A stretch of DNA of 20,046 nt from Caulobacteraceae bacterium (GTDB lineage: Bacteria > Pseudomonadota > Alphaproteobacteria > Caulobacterales > Caulobacteraceae). Each line of letters starts with the position of its first letter. Within the stretch, counting starts at the first letter, position 1. The notes beneath the pieces are model-generated. The model did not search any database, was not told the origin of the DNA, and worked only from the letters and a program-made list of their open reading frames with translations. A program made the position numbers and the translations under genes. Shown piece by piece: positions 13,086 to 20,046 of this stretch. The DNA is taken from NCBI GenBank assembly GCA_004144935.1, contig SDZP01000018.1, positions 1 to 20,046 of the forward strand, given 5' to 3'.

Positions 13086-15506
13086 TTAGAAGGGCGCGCG
13101 CAGGGTCAGCTGCACCGTCTTCGGCGCACCGAGGTTACCGGAGCGGTTGCCGACGATGTCGGTGGAGATGTCGGCGATGTATTCCTCGTCGAACAGGTTG
13201 GTGACGTTCAGCTGCAGGAACGCGCCCTTGTCGTTGAACCAGGGCAGGTCATAACGGATGTCGGCATCCCAGACGGTGTAGTCGGGGGTACGCTCGTCGT
13301 TGATGGCGTTGGTGAAACGCTCCGAGACCCACTTGGCCTGGACGCCGAAGGTGAAGCCGGCGATGGCGTACTGGGCGCGGGCCGCGAACTGACGTTCCGG
13401 CACCTCGGGCAGAGCCTTGCCCTTGGTGAAGATCGTCGAGCCGGCGGTGGTGCCCGGGACGTCGTCCTGGAACTCGCTGTGGACGTAGGCGTAGGAGGCG
13501 TAGAGGTTCAGGTTCTCGATGACCTCCCAGCCGATCTGGCCGTCGATGCCGTAGCGTTCGACTTCACCCACGTTGATCGAGGTGGCGATGTCTTCGCCGT
13601 TGATCGTGGTGATGGCGCGGATGATGTAGTTGTCGAACTGCGAGTTGAAGGCCGCGACCGAGAAGATCACCGGGCCGGCGGCGTAGCGGTAGCCGACATC
13701 GAACTGCTTGCTGGTTTCCGGTTCCGGGTCAGCCGGGATCCGGTCGTACAGGTCGTCGGTACGCGGGGCCGACAGGTTCTCGGAGTAGTTGGCGTAGACC
13801 GAATGACCTTCCAGGAAGCGGTAGGTGACGCCCAGGTTCGGGAGAACCTTGTCGTACTTGCGCTCGAACTTCACGGGCTCGCCGGGCACGGGGCCGGTGG
13901 TGGCGGCGTCGACTTCGGCCAGGCTGAGGTTGCCGCAGAAGGCGTTGAACGTGTCCTGCTGGTAGCAGTAGTTGTTCAGTTCACGCTCGAAGAAGGGCGC
14001 GCGAACGCCGAGGTCGAGGGTGATCTTGTCGTCCCAGAAGCGGCCGACGTACTGCAGGGCGATCTGGTTCAGGGTCGCGATGGAGAAACGGTCACGCTTC
14101 TGGAAGATTTCGTCGTCCGCGGTACGGACCGGCTTGCCGTAGCCGTCCTTGCCCGAAAACACGTCGCGCGGATCGCCGTTGGCCTTCAGTTGGCTGTACT
14201 CGCCGGTCTGACGGTGACGCCCGTAATCCCAGGTGTAGGCGACGCGCAGGCGGTTGTTGTCGTTGATGTCCCAGATCAGCGAGGAGGTCACGCTGTAGCG
14301 ACGGGTGTTGGTGTTGGACGGCGAGTAGAGGCGGATCCGGTCGAGGATGTCGCCGTCGCCGTTCAGGTCGACACCGTTGGCGTTGGGGGTGGCGATGACA
14401 TAGGTCGAACCAGCCAGACGGGCGTCATATTCGTTGACGGTGGTGCTGCCGCCGCCGTTGGCCAGGGTGTACTGGAACGTCGGGTCGACCGTCAGGGTCA
14501 GGTTGTCGCCGAAGCTGAAGCGGGACTGACCACGGATGTTGCCGGTGTTCGAGGGGTTGATCGACAGGTTGTAGTAGTTGTTGCAGCCGGCCGGGGTCGT
14601 CGGATCGTTCGCGTTACCGGCGCCGTCGTCCTGCCGGGTGCCGTTGACGCCCGCGGGGGCGCGCACGCACGTCTCATTGTTGTCATCCTGGATGACGCCA
14701 GCGTTGAACTGGTCGATGCCGACGCGGCGGAAGAAGTTGTTGCGGTTCTCGTTCCAGTGGGCGGAGACGCTGATGAAGTCGCCGTTGTCACCGAGCGGCT
14801 GGTAGATGCCGGCGTTGAACTGCTTCTTCTCGAGTTCGCCCGGGCCGCGGAACTTGTCGTACTTGGTGTAGGAGGCGGCGAAGAAGGCGCGGGTGCCGAA
14901 CGGGCCGATCACGCCGGTGTCGATCAGGCCGAAGATCCGGCGGTAGTTCTCGTCACCGATCGAGGGCTGGATGAAGCCGCCGAACTCTTCGGCCGGACGA
15001 CGGGTGACGTAGTTGATCGTGCCTCCGGTGGCGCTGGCCGTGGGGCTGTCGACGTCGGTCGTGCCGAGGTTGGTGCTGACCCGCGAGATCAGTTCCGGGT
15101 CGAGCTGCTGATTCGAGTAGATCTGGTAGTTGCCGGTGTCGTTCAGCTGGATGCCGTCGACGTTCAGCGAGATGCGCTGAGCGTCGAAGCCGCGGATGAC
15201 CACGTCACCGCCGCTGCCGCCGTAGGCGTCGTTGTTGTTGAAGTTGACCGAGGGCAGGATGTTCAGCGTCTGCAGGATCGACTGGCCGGCGACCTGGGTC
15301 TGGATGAACTCATCCGTCAGGGTCGACTTGCTCTTGGCCGCGCTCTCGGCGACGATGGCGCCTTCAAGGTTGCGCGGGCCGGACGAGCCGGTGACCACGA
15401 CTTCTTCGACTTCCGCGGTGCCGGTCGATTGCGCGAACGCGCCGGTAGCCAGCAGGCTGCCGACCAGAGCCGTCGTCGCCACGATGGCGAGCTTGTAGTT
15501 TCTCAT
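13086..15506 (-). CDS. TonB-dependent outer-membrane receptor, substrate unknown, 806 aa
   Basis: The signal peptide (LAIVATTALVGSLLATGAFAQ, cleaved near 26) is followed by a TonB-box region EVEEVVVTGS. The plug (about 45-170) contains SILQTLNILPSVNFNNND, GGDVVIRGFDAQRISLNVDG and a SPTASATGGTINYVTRRP segment. A 22-strand-type barrel follows and ends in the terminal aromatic LTLRAPF. Two pairs of cysteines in predicted outer loops (ETCVRAP with PAGCNNYYN, and NNYCYQQ with NAFCGNLS) suggest disulfide-pinned loops. The start at 15506 is set by the signal peptide and by AGGGG eight bases upstream; the in-frame extension to 15656 lies in the promoter region. No substrate-specific motif is evident. 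Neighbouring sugar enzymes hint at a carbohydrate, but only weakly. A terminator follows at 13031-13063. Confidence 0.93.
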   Translation of the reverse strand: MRNYKLAIVATTALVGSLLATGAFAQSTGTAEVEEVVVTGSSGPRNLEGAIVAESAAKSKSTLTDEFIQTQVAGQSILQTLNILPSVNFNNNDAYGGSGGDVVIRGFDAQRISLNVDGIQLNDTGNYQIYSNQQLDPELISRVSTNLGTTDVDSPTASATGGTINYVTRRPAEEFGGFIQPSIGDENYRRIFGLIDTGVIGPFGTRAFFAASYTKYDKFRGPGELEKKQFNAGIYQPLGDNGDFISVSAHWNENRNNFFRRVGIDQFNAGVIQDDNNETCVRAPAGVNGTRQDDGAGNANDPTTPAGCNNYYNLSINPSNTGNIRGQSRFSFGDNLTLTVDPTFQYTLANGGGSTTVNEYDARLAGSTYVIATPNANGVDLNGDGDILDRIRLYSPSNTNTRRYSVTSSLIWDINDNNRLRVAYTWDYGRHRQTGEYSQLKANGDPRDVFSGKDGYGKPVRTADDEIFQKRDRFSIATLNQIALQYVGRFWDDKITLDLGVRAPFFERELNNYCYQQDTFNAFCGNLSLAEVDAATTGPVPGEPVKFERKYDKVLPNLGVTYRFLEGHSVYANYSENLSAPRTDDLYDRIPADPEPETSKQFDVGYRYAAGPVIFSVAAFNSQFDNYIIRAITTINGEDIATSINVGEVERYGIDGQIGWEVIENLNLYASYAYVHSEFQDDVPGTTAGSTIFTKGKALPEVPERQFAARAQYAIAGFTFGVQAKWVSERFTNAINDERTPDYTVWDADIRYDLPWFNDKGAFLQLNVTNLFDEEYIADISTDIVGNRSGNLGAPKTVQLTLRAPF

Positions 15507-15585
15507 TGAGTATCCCCTGTCATCCCGACGAGCGCTCACTGGAGCCCCCGATGGCGGATTAGGCCGCCGCAATAGCGCCCGATTG

Positions 15586-15635
15586 CAAAGCTTTGGTGAC
15601 CGATCCGTTGCCCCGTCACCACACAAGCAGCTTGT
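15586..15635. promoter_or_regulatory. Two short palindromes upstream of the second TonB receptor
   Basis: CAAAGCTTTG (15586-15595) is a perfect 10-bp palindrome. ACAAGCAGCTTGT (15623-15635) is a perfect 6+1+6 palindrome. GGTGAC/GTCACC (15595-15600 and 15615-15620) form a third, spaced inverted repeat. They lie 80-130 bp upstream of the receptor start, where operators for sugar- or metal-responsive regulators would be expected. I recognise no regulator. Confidence 0.35.
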
Positions 15636-15695
15636 AACCCCACAACTTTCCGGCACAAGGCGCCGTTAAGACATTGGGACCGAATTGAGACGCCT

Positions 15696-15713
15696 TGTCG
15701 CAAGTTTGCGACA
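15696..15713. promoter_or_regulatory. 18-bp operator-like palindrome in the receptor/glycosyltransferase divergent region
   Basis: TGTCGCAAGTTTGCGACA has perfect 8-bp arms around a GT centre. It lies 190 bp upstream of the TonB receptor start and 90 bp upstream of the preferred glycosyltransferase start. Perfect symmetry of this length and its intergenic position suggest a dimeric transcription factor site. Nearby are CCCTATAGGG (15731-15740) and GGGGGC/GCCCCC (15738-15743 and 15751-15756). The regulator is unknown. Confidence 0.5.
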
Positions 15714-15802
15714 CCCCCGTGCGCGACTTGCCCTATAGGGGGCTGAATTCGCCCCCGTCGCGGGCAGGATTGATCAGGGCACGATTCGCCGGGGGCCGAC
15801 GC

Positions 15803-17365
15803 TTGACCGTCTCGCATCAGGAACACCGCAAGTCCTACGTCGAAGCCAGCCGGCCATGGCGCTTCGCGCTTGCCGTCACCGTCCTGTTGACCGGCCTGCG
15901 GCTGTTCGCCCTGTTCGCGACGCCGCTCGAGCTGTACCCGGACGAAGCCCAGTACTGGCTGTGGTCGCGCACCTTCGAGGCCGGCTATTTTTCCAAGCCC
16001 CCGATGGTGGCCTGGGTCATCCACCTGACCACGGCCCTGGGCGGCGACAGCGAGCCGTTCGTGCGGCTGGGCTCGCCGCTGTTCCACGCCATGACCGGCC
16101 TGGTGCTGTTCGCGGTCGGGCGGCGGCTGTACGACGCCTGGACGGGGCTGGGCGCCCTGCTGGTCTATCAGCTGATGGGCGGGGTCACCCTGTCGAGCGG
16201 GCTGATCTCGACCGACACCCTGATGCTGGGCTTCCTCAGCCTGGCCCTGCTGGCCTATGTCGATCTGCCGGTCGCCAAGCGGCCGCTGTTCACGGCGGCC
16301 GGGCTGGGCGCGGCGCTGGGGCTGGCCATGCTCTCGAAGTACGCCGCACTCTATGCTGTGATCGGCATCGGCCTGCACCTGGCCTTCGACCGCGAGGCGC
16401 GGCGGGTGTGGAGCTGGCAGCTGGCCGGCGTCGCCGTGGCCGTATTCGCCATCGTCATCGCGCCCAATGTGATCTGGAACGCCACCCACGGCTTCGAGAC
16501 CGTCAGCCACACCGCCGCCAACGGTAATTTCGACCAGGGCCTCAAGCTCAATCCCGTCGAGATGCTCAGGCTGCTGGCCGAACAGTTCGGGGTCTTCGGC
16601 CTGCCCTTCGCCCTGCTGATCTGGGGGGCGGTGCTGGCGGTGCGGCGCAGGCTGGGGCCGAGCGAGGTCATGCTGTTGTCCTGGACCGCGCCGCCGATCG
16701 TCTTCGTCACCCTGGGGGCCTTCCTGACCCGGGCCAACGCCAACTGGACGGCGGCCGCCTATGTCGCCGGCGCCGTGCTGGCGGCGCATCTGGGGATGCG
16801 GCTGCGGCCGCGCTGGGTTCCCATCGCCCTGCTGGCGCCGCAGGCGGCGCTGACGGCTTTGTTCATCGTCTGGGCGGTCTGGCCGCGCACGGCCGAGGAC
16901 ATGGGCATGGCCAACAGCTTCAAGCGGGTGAAGGGCTGGGAGGACACCGCCGGCGCCGTCACCCGCCGCGCCGAGGTCGAGATGGCCGACTGCGGCCTAT
17001 CGGCCATCGCCGTCGACGACCGCTTCCTGTTCAACGAACTGGCCTATTATGGCCGCGACTTCTTCGCCAAGCCGGGCAGTCCGCCGCTGGCCATCTGGCT
17101 TCGCGGCGACACCGCGGGCAACCAGGCCGAGGCCACCGCCCCGCTGACCCCCGCCATCGGCCAGCGGGTGCTGCTGGTCACGGCATCGGAGCTAAAGGTG
17201 ACCGATGATCCGGATCTGAAGATGGGCAAGCGCATCGCTCTGATCTCGGACGATTTCGTCCGGGCAGAAACCCTGGAGGTCAGCCGGGCCCGGCTGGACC
17301 GCCAGCGGCTGCGGCGCGGGGTGTTGATCCTCGGCGAGGACTACCGGCCCAAACCCAAGGACTAG
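15803..17365 (+). CDS. ArnT/PMT-type membrane glycosyltransferase (GT-C, family 39-like), about 520 aa
   Basis: This polytopic inner-membrane protein begins with one transmembrane helix (FALAVTVLLTGLRLFALFAT). The catalytic first periplasmic loop LELYPDEAQYWLW follows, with the acidic DE pair of GT-C enzymes, then YFSKPPMVAWVIHLTTALGGDSEPFVRLGS. About ten more hydrophobic helices run to roughly residue 365, and a soluble periplasmic C-terminal domain follows. Such enzymes transfer a sugar from a polyprenyl-phosphate carrier to lipid A, lipids or proteins; the acceptor is not predictable here. The start is uncertain. No ATG precedes the conserved region, and candidates are TTG 15803 (used), TTG 15770, GTG 15719 and TTG 15695. 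The upstream ones would run through the operator-like palindromes. The TAG stop overlaps the convergent glucosidase stop in CTAG (17362-17365). Confidence 0.85.
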   Translation: MTVSHQEHRKSYVEASRPWRFALAVTVLLTGLRLFALFATPLELYPDEAQYWLWSRTFEAGYFSKPPMVAWVIHLTTALGGDSEPFVRLGSPLFHAMTGLVLFAVGRRLYDAWTGLGALLVYQLMGGVTLSSGLISTDTLMLGFLSLALLAYVDLPVAKRPLFTAAGLGAALGLAMLSKYAALYAVIGIGLHLAFDREARRVWSWQLAGVAVAVFAIVIAPNVIWNATHGFETVSHTAANGNFDQGLKLNPVEMLRLLAEQFGVFGLPFALLIWGAVLAVRRRLGPSEVMLLSWTAPPIVFVTLGAFLTRANANWTAAAYVAGAVLAAHLGMRLRPRWVPIALLAPQAALTALFIVWAVWPRTAEDMGMANSFKRVKGWEDTAGAVTRRAEVEMADCGLSAIAVDDRFLFNELAYYGRDFFAKPGSPPLAIWLRGDTAGNQAEATAPLTPAIGQRVLLVTASELKVTDDPDLKMGKRIALISDDFVRAETLEVSRARLDRQRLRRGVLILGEDYRPKPKD

Positions 17366-18909
17366 AGCCTGGCGATCCGGAAGGCGAAGGGCCCGGTCCC
17401 GCCGCCGGCCAGCAGGGTCTCGCCCTCGATCCAGGCCGGGTCTTCCGGCGCCGCGCCCCCGCCGAGGTTGAAGGCGCAGACGATCCGCGCGCCCTCCCCG
17501 CTGCGCTCGAACACCGCCATCGGGGCCGGGGCGTCGCGGAAGGCGATGTCGCCCGATCGAAGGACCGGATGCGCCTTTCGAAGCGCGATCAGCGCCCGGC
17601 TGAGCGCCAGGGCCGAGTCCGGGTCGGCCTCCTGATCCGCAACCGTGAGGCTGGCGTGCTCGGGCGCCGCCGGCAGCCAGGGATGGCCGCTGGTGAAGCC
17701 GAGCGCATGGCCAGGGCTCCAGGGCATCGGCGTGCGGCAGCCGTCACGGCCCTTGTGGGCCGGCCAATAGAGGTCGCCGACCGGGTCGCGCAGCTGCTCG
17801 CGGGTGAGGTCGGCCTCGGGCAGGCCAAGCTCCTCGCCCTGGTACATCAGGATCGAGCCGCGCAGGGTCAGCAGCAGGGCCAGCATGACCTTGGCCACCG
17901 GCGCCGAGCCGTCGCCGAAGCGGCTGGGCGTGCGCGGCACGTCGTGGTTGGAGAAGGTGATGCAGGGCCAGTGGCGCGGGTGCTCCGCCAGCATCTCCAT
18001 ATGATTGCGGATGAAGTCCGGCCCCATGCGGCGGGCCAGCAGCAGCGGGAAACTGTAGCCGGCGTGCAGGCCCTCGTCCGGCGCGGCGAAGCCGCCGCAG
18101 CGGCCCGCTTCCTCGGAGAATTCGCCGAACACGAAGCGGTCAGGGTGTCTGTCGACGGTCAGGCGGACGTCGTTCAGCGCCTCGATGTTCTCGACCAGGT
18201 TGCTGTCGTTGAAATGGCGCTGGAAGTTGGCGGCGGCCGACCAGCGCAGGCCGGTGTTGCTGTCGTCGACCGGGTTGTCGGTCAGGGCCGGGTCGTGGAG
18301 ATAGGCGTTGGCGACGTCGAGGCGGAAGCCGTCGACGCCTTTTGAGAGCCAGAAGTCGAGCACGTCGAGCGCGGCCTGGCGCGCCTCAGGGTGACGCCAG
18401 TTGAGCTTGGGCTGCTGGCGCAGGAACTTGTGATGGTAGGCCTTGCGGCGCAGCGGCTGGTAGGCCCAGGCCGGGCCGCCGAAGGCGCTGAGCCAGTTGT
18501 TGGGGGCGGTGCCGTCGCCCTTCAGCGGGGCCCAGACGTACCAGTTCTCCTTGTCGCCCTTGAGGCTGTCGTGAAACCAGGCGTGCTCGTCGCTGGTGTG
18601 GGCCAGGACCTCGTCGAGCAGCAGCTTCATGCCGCGCGCATGGGCGCCGTCGATGACCGCCTGCAGGTCGTCCAGCGAGCCGTAGTCGGGGTGGACCCCC
18701 TCGTAGTCCGAGACGTCATAGCCCCAGTCGCGGTTGGGCGAGGGGTGGACCGGGCTCAGCCAGATGGCGTCGACGCCGAGCGAGGCGATGTAGTCGAGCT
18801 TGGCCAGCACGCCCGGCAGGTCGCCATGGCCATCGCCGTCGCTGTCGAAGAAGCTGCGGACGTAGATGTGATAGACGGTCGCGCCGCGCCACCAGGGGAG
18901 AGTGCTCAT
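17362..18909 (-). CDS. Alpha-glucosidase, GH13 (GH13_23-like), 515 aa
   Basis: This is a retaining (beta/alpha)8 glycoside hydrolase, probably cytoplasmic since there is no signal peptide. The N-terminus WWRGATVYHIYVRSFFDSDGDGHGDLPG is the classic opening of oligo-1,6/alpha-glucosidases. The conserved regions are DEVLAHTSDEHAWF (region I), GFRLDVANAY (nucleophile Asp198), VFGEFSEE (acid/base Glu263) and FSNHDVPR (Asp323). Region I has Ala where many GH13 members have Asn before the His; as I recall, GH13_23 members also depart from Asn here, often with Ser. The expected substrates are maltose or short alpha-1,4-glucosides. The start is ATG 18909, immediately preceded by a 9-bp hairpin (18911-18935), with no visible Shine-Dalgarno. 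It lies downstream of a GNAT gene on the same strand and converges with the glycosyltransferase (CTAG overlap). Confidence 0.94.
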   Translation of the reverse strand: MSTLPWWRGATVYHIYVRSFFDSDGDGHGDLPGVLAKLDYIASLGVDAIWLSPVHPSPNRDWGYDVSDYEGVHPDYGSLDDLQAVIDGAHARGMKLLLDEVLAHTSDEHAWFHDSLKGDKENWYVWAPLKGDGTAPNNWLSAFGGPAWAYQPLRRKAYHHKFLRQQPKLNWRHPEARQAALDVLDFWLSKGVDGFRLDVANAYLHDPALTDNPVDDSNTGLRWSAAANFQRHFNDSNLVENIEALNDVRLTVDRHPDRFVFGEFSEEAGRCGGFAAPDEGLHAGYSFPLLLARRMGPDFIRNHMEMLAEHPRHWPCITFSNHDVPRTPSRFGDGSAPVAKVMLALLLTLRGSILMYQGEELGLPEADLTREQLRDPVGDLYWPAHKGRDGCRTPMPWSPGHALGFTSGHPWLPAAPEHASLTVADQEADPDSALALSRALIALRKAHPVLRSGDIAFRDAPAPMAVFERSGEGARIVCAFNLGGGAAPEDPAWIEGETLLAGGGTGPFAFRIARL

Positions 18910-18910
18910 G

Positions 18911-18935
18911 CGCGGAGACTAGGGGGGTCTCCGCG
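18911..18935 (-). other. Hairpin directly in front of the alpha-glucosidase start codon
   Basis: CGCGGAGAC and GTCTCCGCG (18911-18919 and 18927-18935) form a perfect 9-bp stem around a 7-nt loop. It ends one base before the glucosidase ATG (18909-18907) and begins seven bases after the GNAT stop. With no U-tract it is a poor intrinsic terminator. It would place the ribosome-binding region inside a stable stem, so it may limit translation or mark the GNAT transcript end. Confidence 0.55.
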
Positions 18936-18941
18936 CCGAGG

Positions 18942-19475
18942 CTAGGCCACCCAGACCATCATCCGCGTCGGCGCTTCCTCGCCGCGCGCGATCGAGTGCC
19001 GGGCCTGCACCTCGCCGGTGTAGAGGAAGCCCGCCCTGCACAGCACCGCCCCGGAGGCCGGGTTATCGGTGAAGTGGCCGGCGACGAGGTAGCGCTTCTT
19101 CCAGTCGCGACTGGCCCAGACCAGCGCCCCCTGCAGGGCCTCGGAGGCGAAGCCCCGGCCCCACCAGTCGCGGCCGACCCAATAGCCGACCTCCGGGGGC
19201 TGACCGGGCGGGGTGGACAGGCCAAGGCCGCCGATGACGCCGTCGTCCTCGTGCTCGAGCAGGAAGTTCTGGTCCAGCCGCGGGTCGCTGCACTGGGCCT
19301 TCTCGATGAAGCCGGCGGCGTGCGAGAGGTCGTAGGGGTGCGGCACCCGGCTGGTCATCCGGGCGATGTCGTAGTCGGCCATCAGCGCGGCCAGGCGCGG
19401 CGCGTCGCCGAGCGCCGGCGCGCGCAGGGTCAGCCTGCGGGTCTCTATCCTCGAGGTCTGTTCGATCAGACACAT
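18942..19475 (-). CDS. GNAT family N-acetyltransferase, 177 aa
   Basis: RimJ/RimL-like GNAT. The N-terminal IETRRLTLRAPALGDAPRLAALM is followed by the acetyl-CoA binding segment EVGYWVGRDWWGRGFASEAL (R-x-x-G-x-G/A type), and then FTDNPASGAVLCRAGFLYTGEV, the Asn-containing strand and helix. The start is ATG 19475, with GGGAGG five bases upstream; the frame extends to 19574 but that part lies in the rpmA terminator. The acceptor is unknown, and proximity to L21/L27 genes does not by itself show ribosomal protein acetylation. The gene lies after the rpmA terminator, so it depends on its own promoter or read-through. The alpha-glucosidase follows 32 bases downstream of its stop, past a hairpin. 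Confidence 0.9.
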   Translation of the reverse strand: MCLIEQTSRIETRRLTLRAPALGDAPRLAALMADYDIARMTSRVPHPYDLSHAAGFIEKAQCSDPRLDQNFLLEHEDDGVIGGLGLSTPPGQPPEVGYWVGRDWWGRGFASEALQGALVWASRDWKKRYLVAGHFTDNPASGAVLCRAGFLYTGEVQARHSIARGEEAPTRMMVWVA

Positions 19476-19510
19476 GGTTGCCTCCCAGCCCCCCTCCCGG
19501 GAGCCCTGAA

Positions 19511-19548
19511 ACGAAAAGAGGGGAGTCCGGCGATCCGGACTCCCCTCT
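19511..19548 (-). terminator. Strong rho-independent terminator of the rplU-rpmA operon
   Basis: A perfect 14-bp stem AGAGGGGAGTCCGG/CCGGACTCCCCTCT (19517-19530 and 19535-19548) closes a 4-nt loop. On the minus strand it runs into a U-rich tract (complement of ACGAAAA, 19511-19517). It lies 57 bp after the rpmA stop and 36 bp before the GNAT start codon. Confidence 0.93.
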
Positions 19549-19604
19549 GGAAGTTTCGTGTCCGGAGCGCTCAAGCGGCGATCCGGAGGAAGCTCTCGGC
19601 TCGC

Positions 19605-19877
19605 TTACTCAGCAGCCTCTGCCATCGCCGGAACGACCGTCGCGTAGGTGCGGTCATTACGCTTGGTTACAAACTTCACGTTGCCGGTTTCGAGGGCAAA
19701 GAGGGTGTGGTCCTTGCCGATGCCGACGTTCTCGCCCGGCCAGAACTTGGTGCCGCGCTGGCGCACGATGATGTTGCCGGCGAGCACAGCTTCGCCGCCG
19801 AACTTCTTCACGCCGAGACGGCGGCCGGCCGAGTCGCGACCGTTACGCGAGGAGCCGCCTGATTTCTTGTGAGCCAT
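19605..19877 (-). CDS. rpmA: 50S ribosomal protein bL27, 90 aa
   Basis: The N-terminus MAHKKSGGSSRNGRDSAGRRLGVKKFGGE is the near-invariant L27 start, whose tail reaches toward the peptidyl-transferase centre. IIVRQRGTKFWPGENVGIGKDHTLFAL completes the family signature. The length is standard, with a short Ala/Glu C-terminal tail. AGGAG lies about eight bases before the ATG at 19877. It follows rplU with a 31-bp gap and ends in the strong terminator at 19511-19548, the usual rplU-rpmA arrangement. Confidence 0.99.
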   Translation of the reverse strand: MAHKKSGGSSRNGRDSAGRRLGVKKFGGEAVLAGNIIVRQRGTKFWPGENVGIGKDHTLFALETGNVKFVTKRNDRTYATVVPAMAEAAE

Positions 19878-19908
19878 ACTGCTCTCCTATCCTCTATCGA
19901 CGAGGCCC

Positions 19909-20046
19909 TCAGGCTTCGTCGGTGTCCTTCTTGGCGGCCTTTTTGGGGGCGGCTTTCTTGGCGGGGGCTTCGTCGCCTGCGGCGTCAGCGGCCTTGGGGG
20001 CGGCTTTCGGAGCGGCGGCCTTCTTCGGCGCTTCGCCCTTCACTTC
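19909..20046 (-). CDS. rplU: 50S ribosomal protein bL21, C-terminal tail (cut by window edge)
   Basis: Only the last 45 residues are in the window. They form an Ala/Lys/Pro-rich low-complexity tail (EVKGEAPKKAAAPKAAPKAA ... KKDTDEA) ending in TGA at 19911-19909. The conserved L21 core lies outside, so the identification rests on position, since rplU precedes rpmA almost universally, and on the long AKP-rich C-terminal extensions known for alphaproteobacterial L21. The basic tail may reach over the ribosome surface or contact RNA. Confidence 0.8.
   Translation of the reverse strand, partial: EVKGEAPKKAAAPKAAPKAADAAGDEAPAKKAAPKKAAKKDTDEA

Noticed and set aside
13005..15509. An 834-codon open frame on the plus strand
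   Set aside because: It is exactly antisense to the second TonB receptor, and its Val/Asp/Gly-rich translation mirrors the receptor codons. The minus-strand protein has a signal peptide, plug and terminal aromatic residue.
15727..15740. Similarity of CGACT...CTATAGGG to a phage T7 promoter
   Set aside because: The match needs a two-base insertion and the upstream half is missing. No phage polymerase or phage genes are present, so this is coincidence around the CCCTATAGGG palindrome.
13086..18909. TonB receptor, glycosyltransferase and alpha-glucosidase as one maltose-uptake locus like the Caulobacter mal genes
   Set aside because: The genes are on different strands with no LacI-type regulator, amylosucrase or inner-membrane sugar transporter, and the receptor shows no specific link to maltodextrins. 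The neighbourhood is suggestive at most.
1..20046. Search for a defence system, mobile element, CRISPR array, toxin-antitoxin pair or prophage
   Set aside because: No transposase, integrase, nuclease, repeat-spacer array or phage protein was found. Base composition and gene style look uniform by eye across the window.

Overview
The window is a compact, very GC-rich (roughly two thirds G+C by eye) chromosomal segment from an alphaproteobacterium, most likely a member of the Caulobacteraceae (Caulobacter/Phenylobacterium/Brevundimonas type). The grounds are two TonB-dependent receptors in 20 kb, a SapC-family gene, a DUF4287 gene, a GH13_23-type alpha-glucosidase, TTGACG-type -35 elements, and an Ala/Lys-rich tail on ribosomal protein L21. 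Genus-level placement is inference. I see no phage, IS, integron, CRISPR or tRNA/rRNA gene. Every gene looks intact except those cut by the window edges.

Layout. Positions 1-628 (-) hold the N-terminal part of glucose-6-phosphate isomerase (pgi). It diverges from a small exported protein of unknown function (716-1180, +). A two-gene envelope-redox operon (3879-1177, -) encodes DsbD and a redoxin. It diverges from a three-gene operon (3974-5598, +): an MDR-type NADP oxidoreductase, a MaoC-like hot-dog protein and a DUF4287 protein. A bidirectional terminator separates this from a SapC-family gene (6459-5662, -). SapC diverges from a hydratase-2 type MaoC enoyl-CoA hydratase (6634-7482, +).

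The regulatory highlight is 9654-9774. A ZnuD-like TonB receptor (9653-7563, -) has a near-consensus Zur box (9684-9698) lying over its predicted promoter. It shares this control region with a divergent class A acid phosphatase of the PAP2 family (9775-10551, +). Next comes a putrescine-biosynthesis operon read leftwards (12963-10548): agmatine deiminase aguA, N-carbamoylputrescine amidase aguB and a GNAT acetyltransferase, joined by two identical GTGA stop/start overlaps. A second TonB receptor of unknown substrate (15506-13086, -) diverges from an ArnT/PMT-type membrane glycosyltransferase (15803-17365, +) across a region unusually rich in palindromes. The right end, all on the minus strand, has a GH13 alpha-glucosidase, a GNAT acetyltransferase, rpmA (L27) and the 3' end of rplU (L21).

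The genes look like mixed housekeeping (central metabolism, ribosome, polyamines) and envelope/nutrient-uptake functions, not one accessory system. I do not see a clear-cut novel multi-gene system. The items most worth a second look are the Zur-controlled divergent receptor/phosphatase pair (with a possible zinc-sparing phosphatase), the 18-bp operator-like palindrome at 15696-15713, the repeated 4-bp tail-to-tail overlaps of convergent genes at palindromic stop tetranucleotides, and the CurA-like/MaoC/DUF4287 operon.
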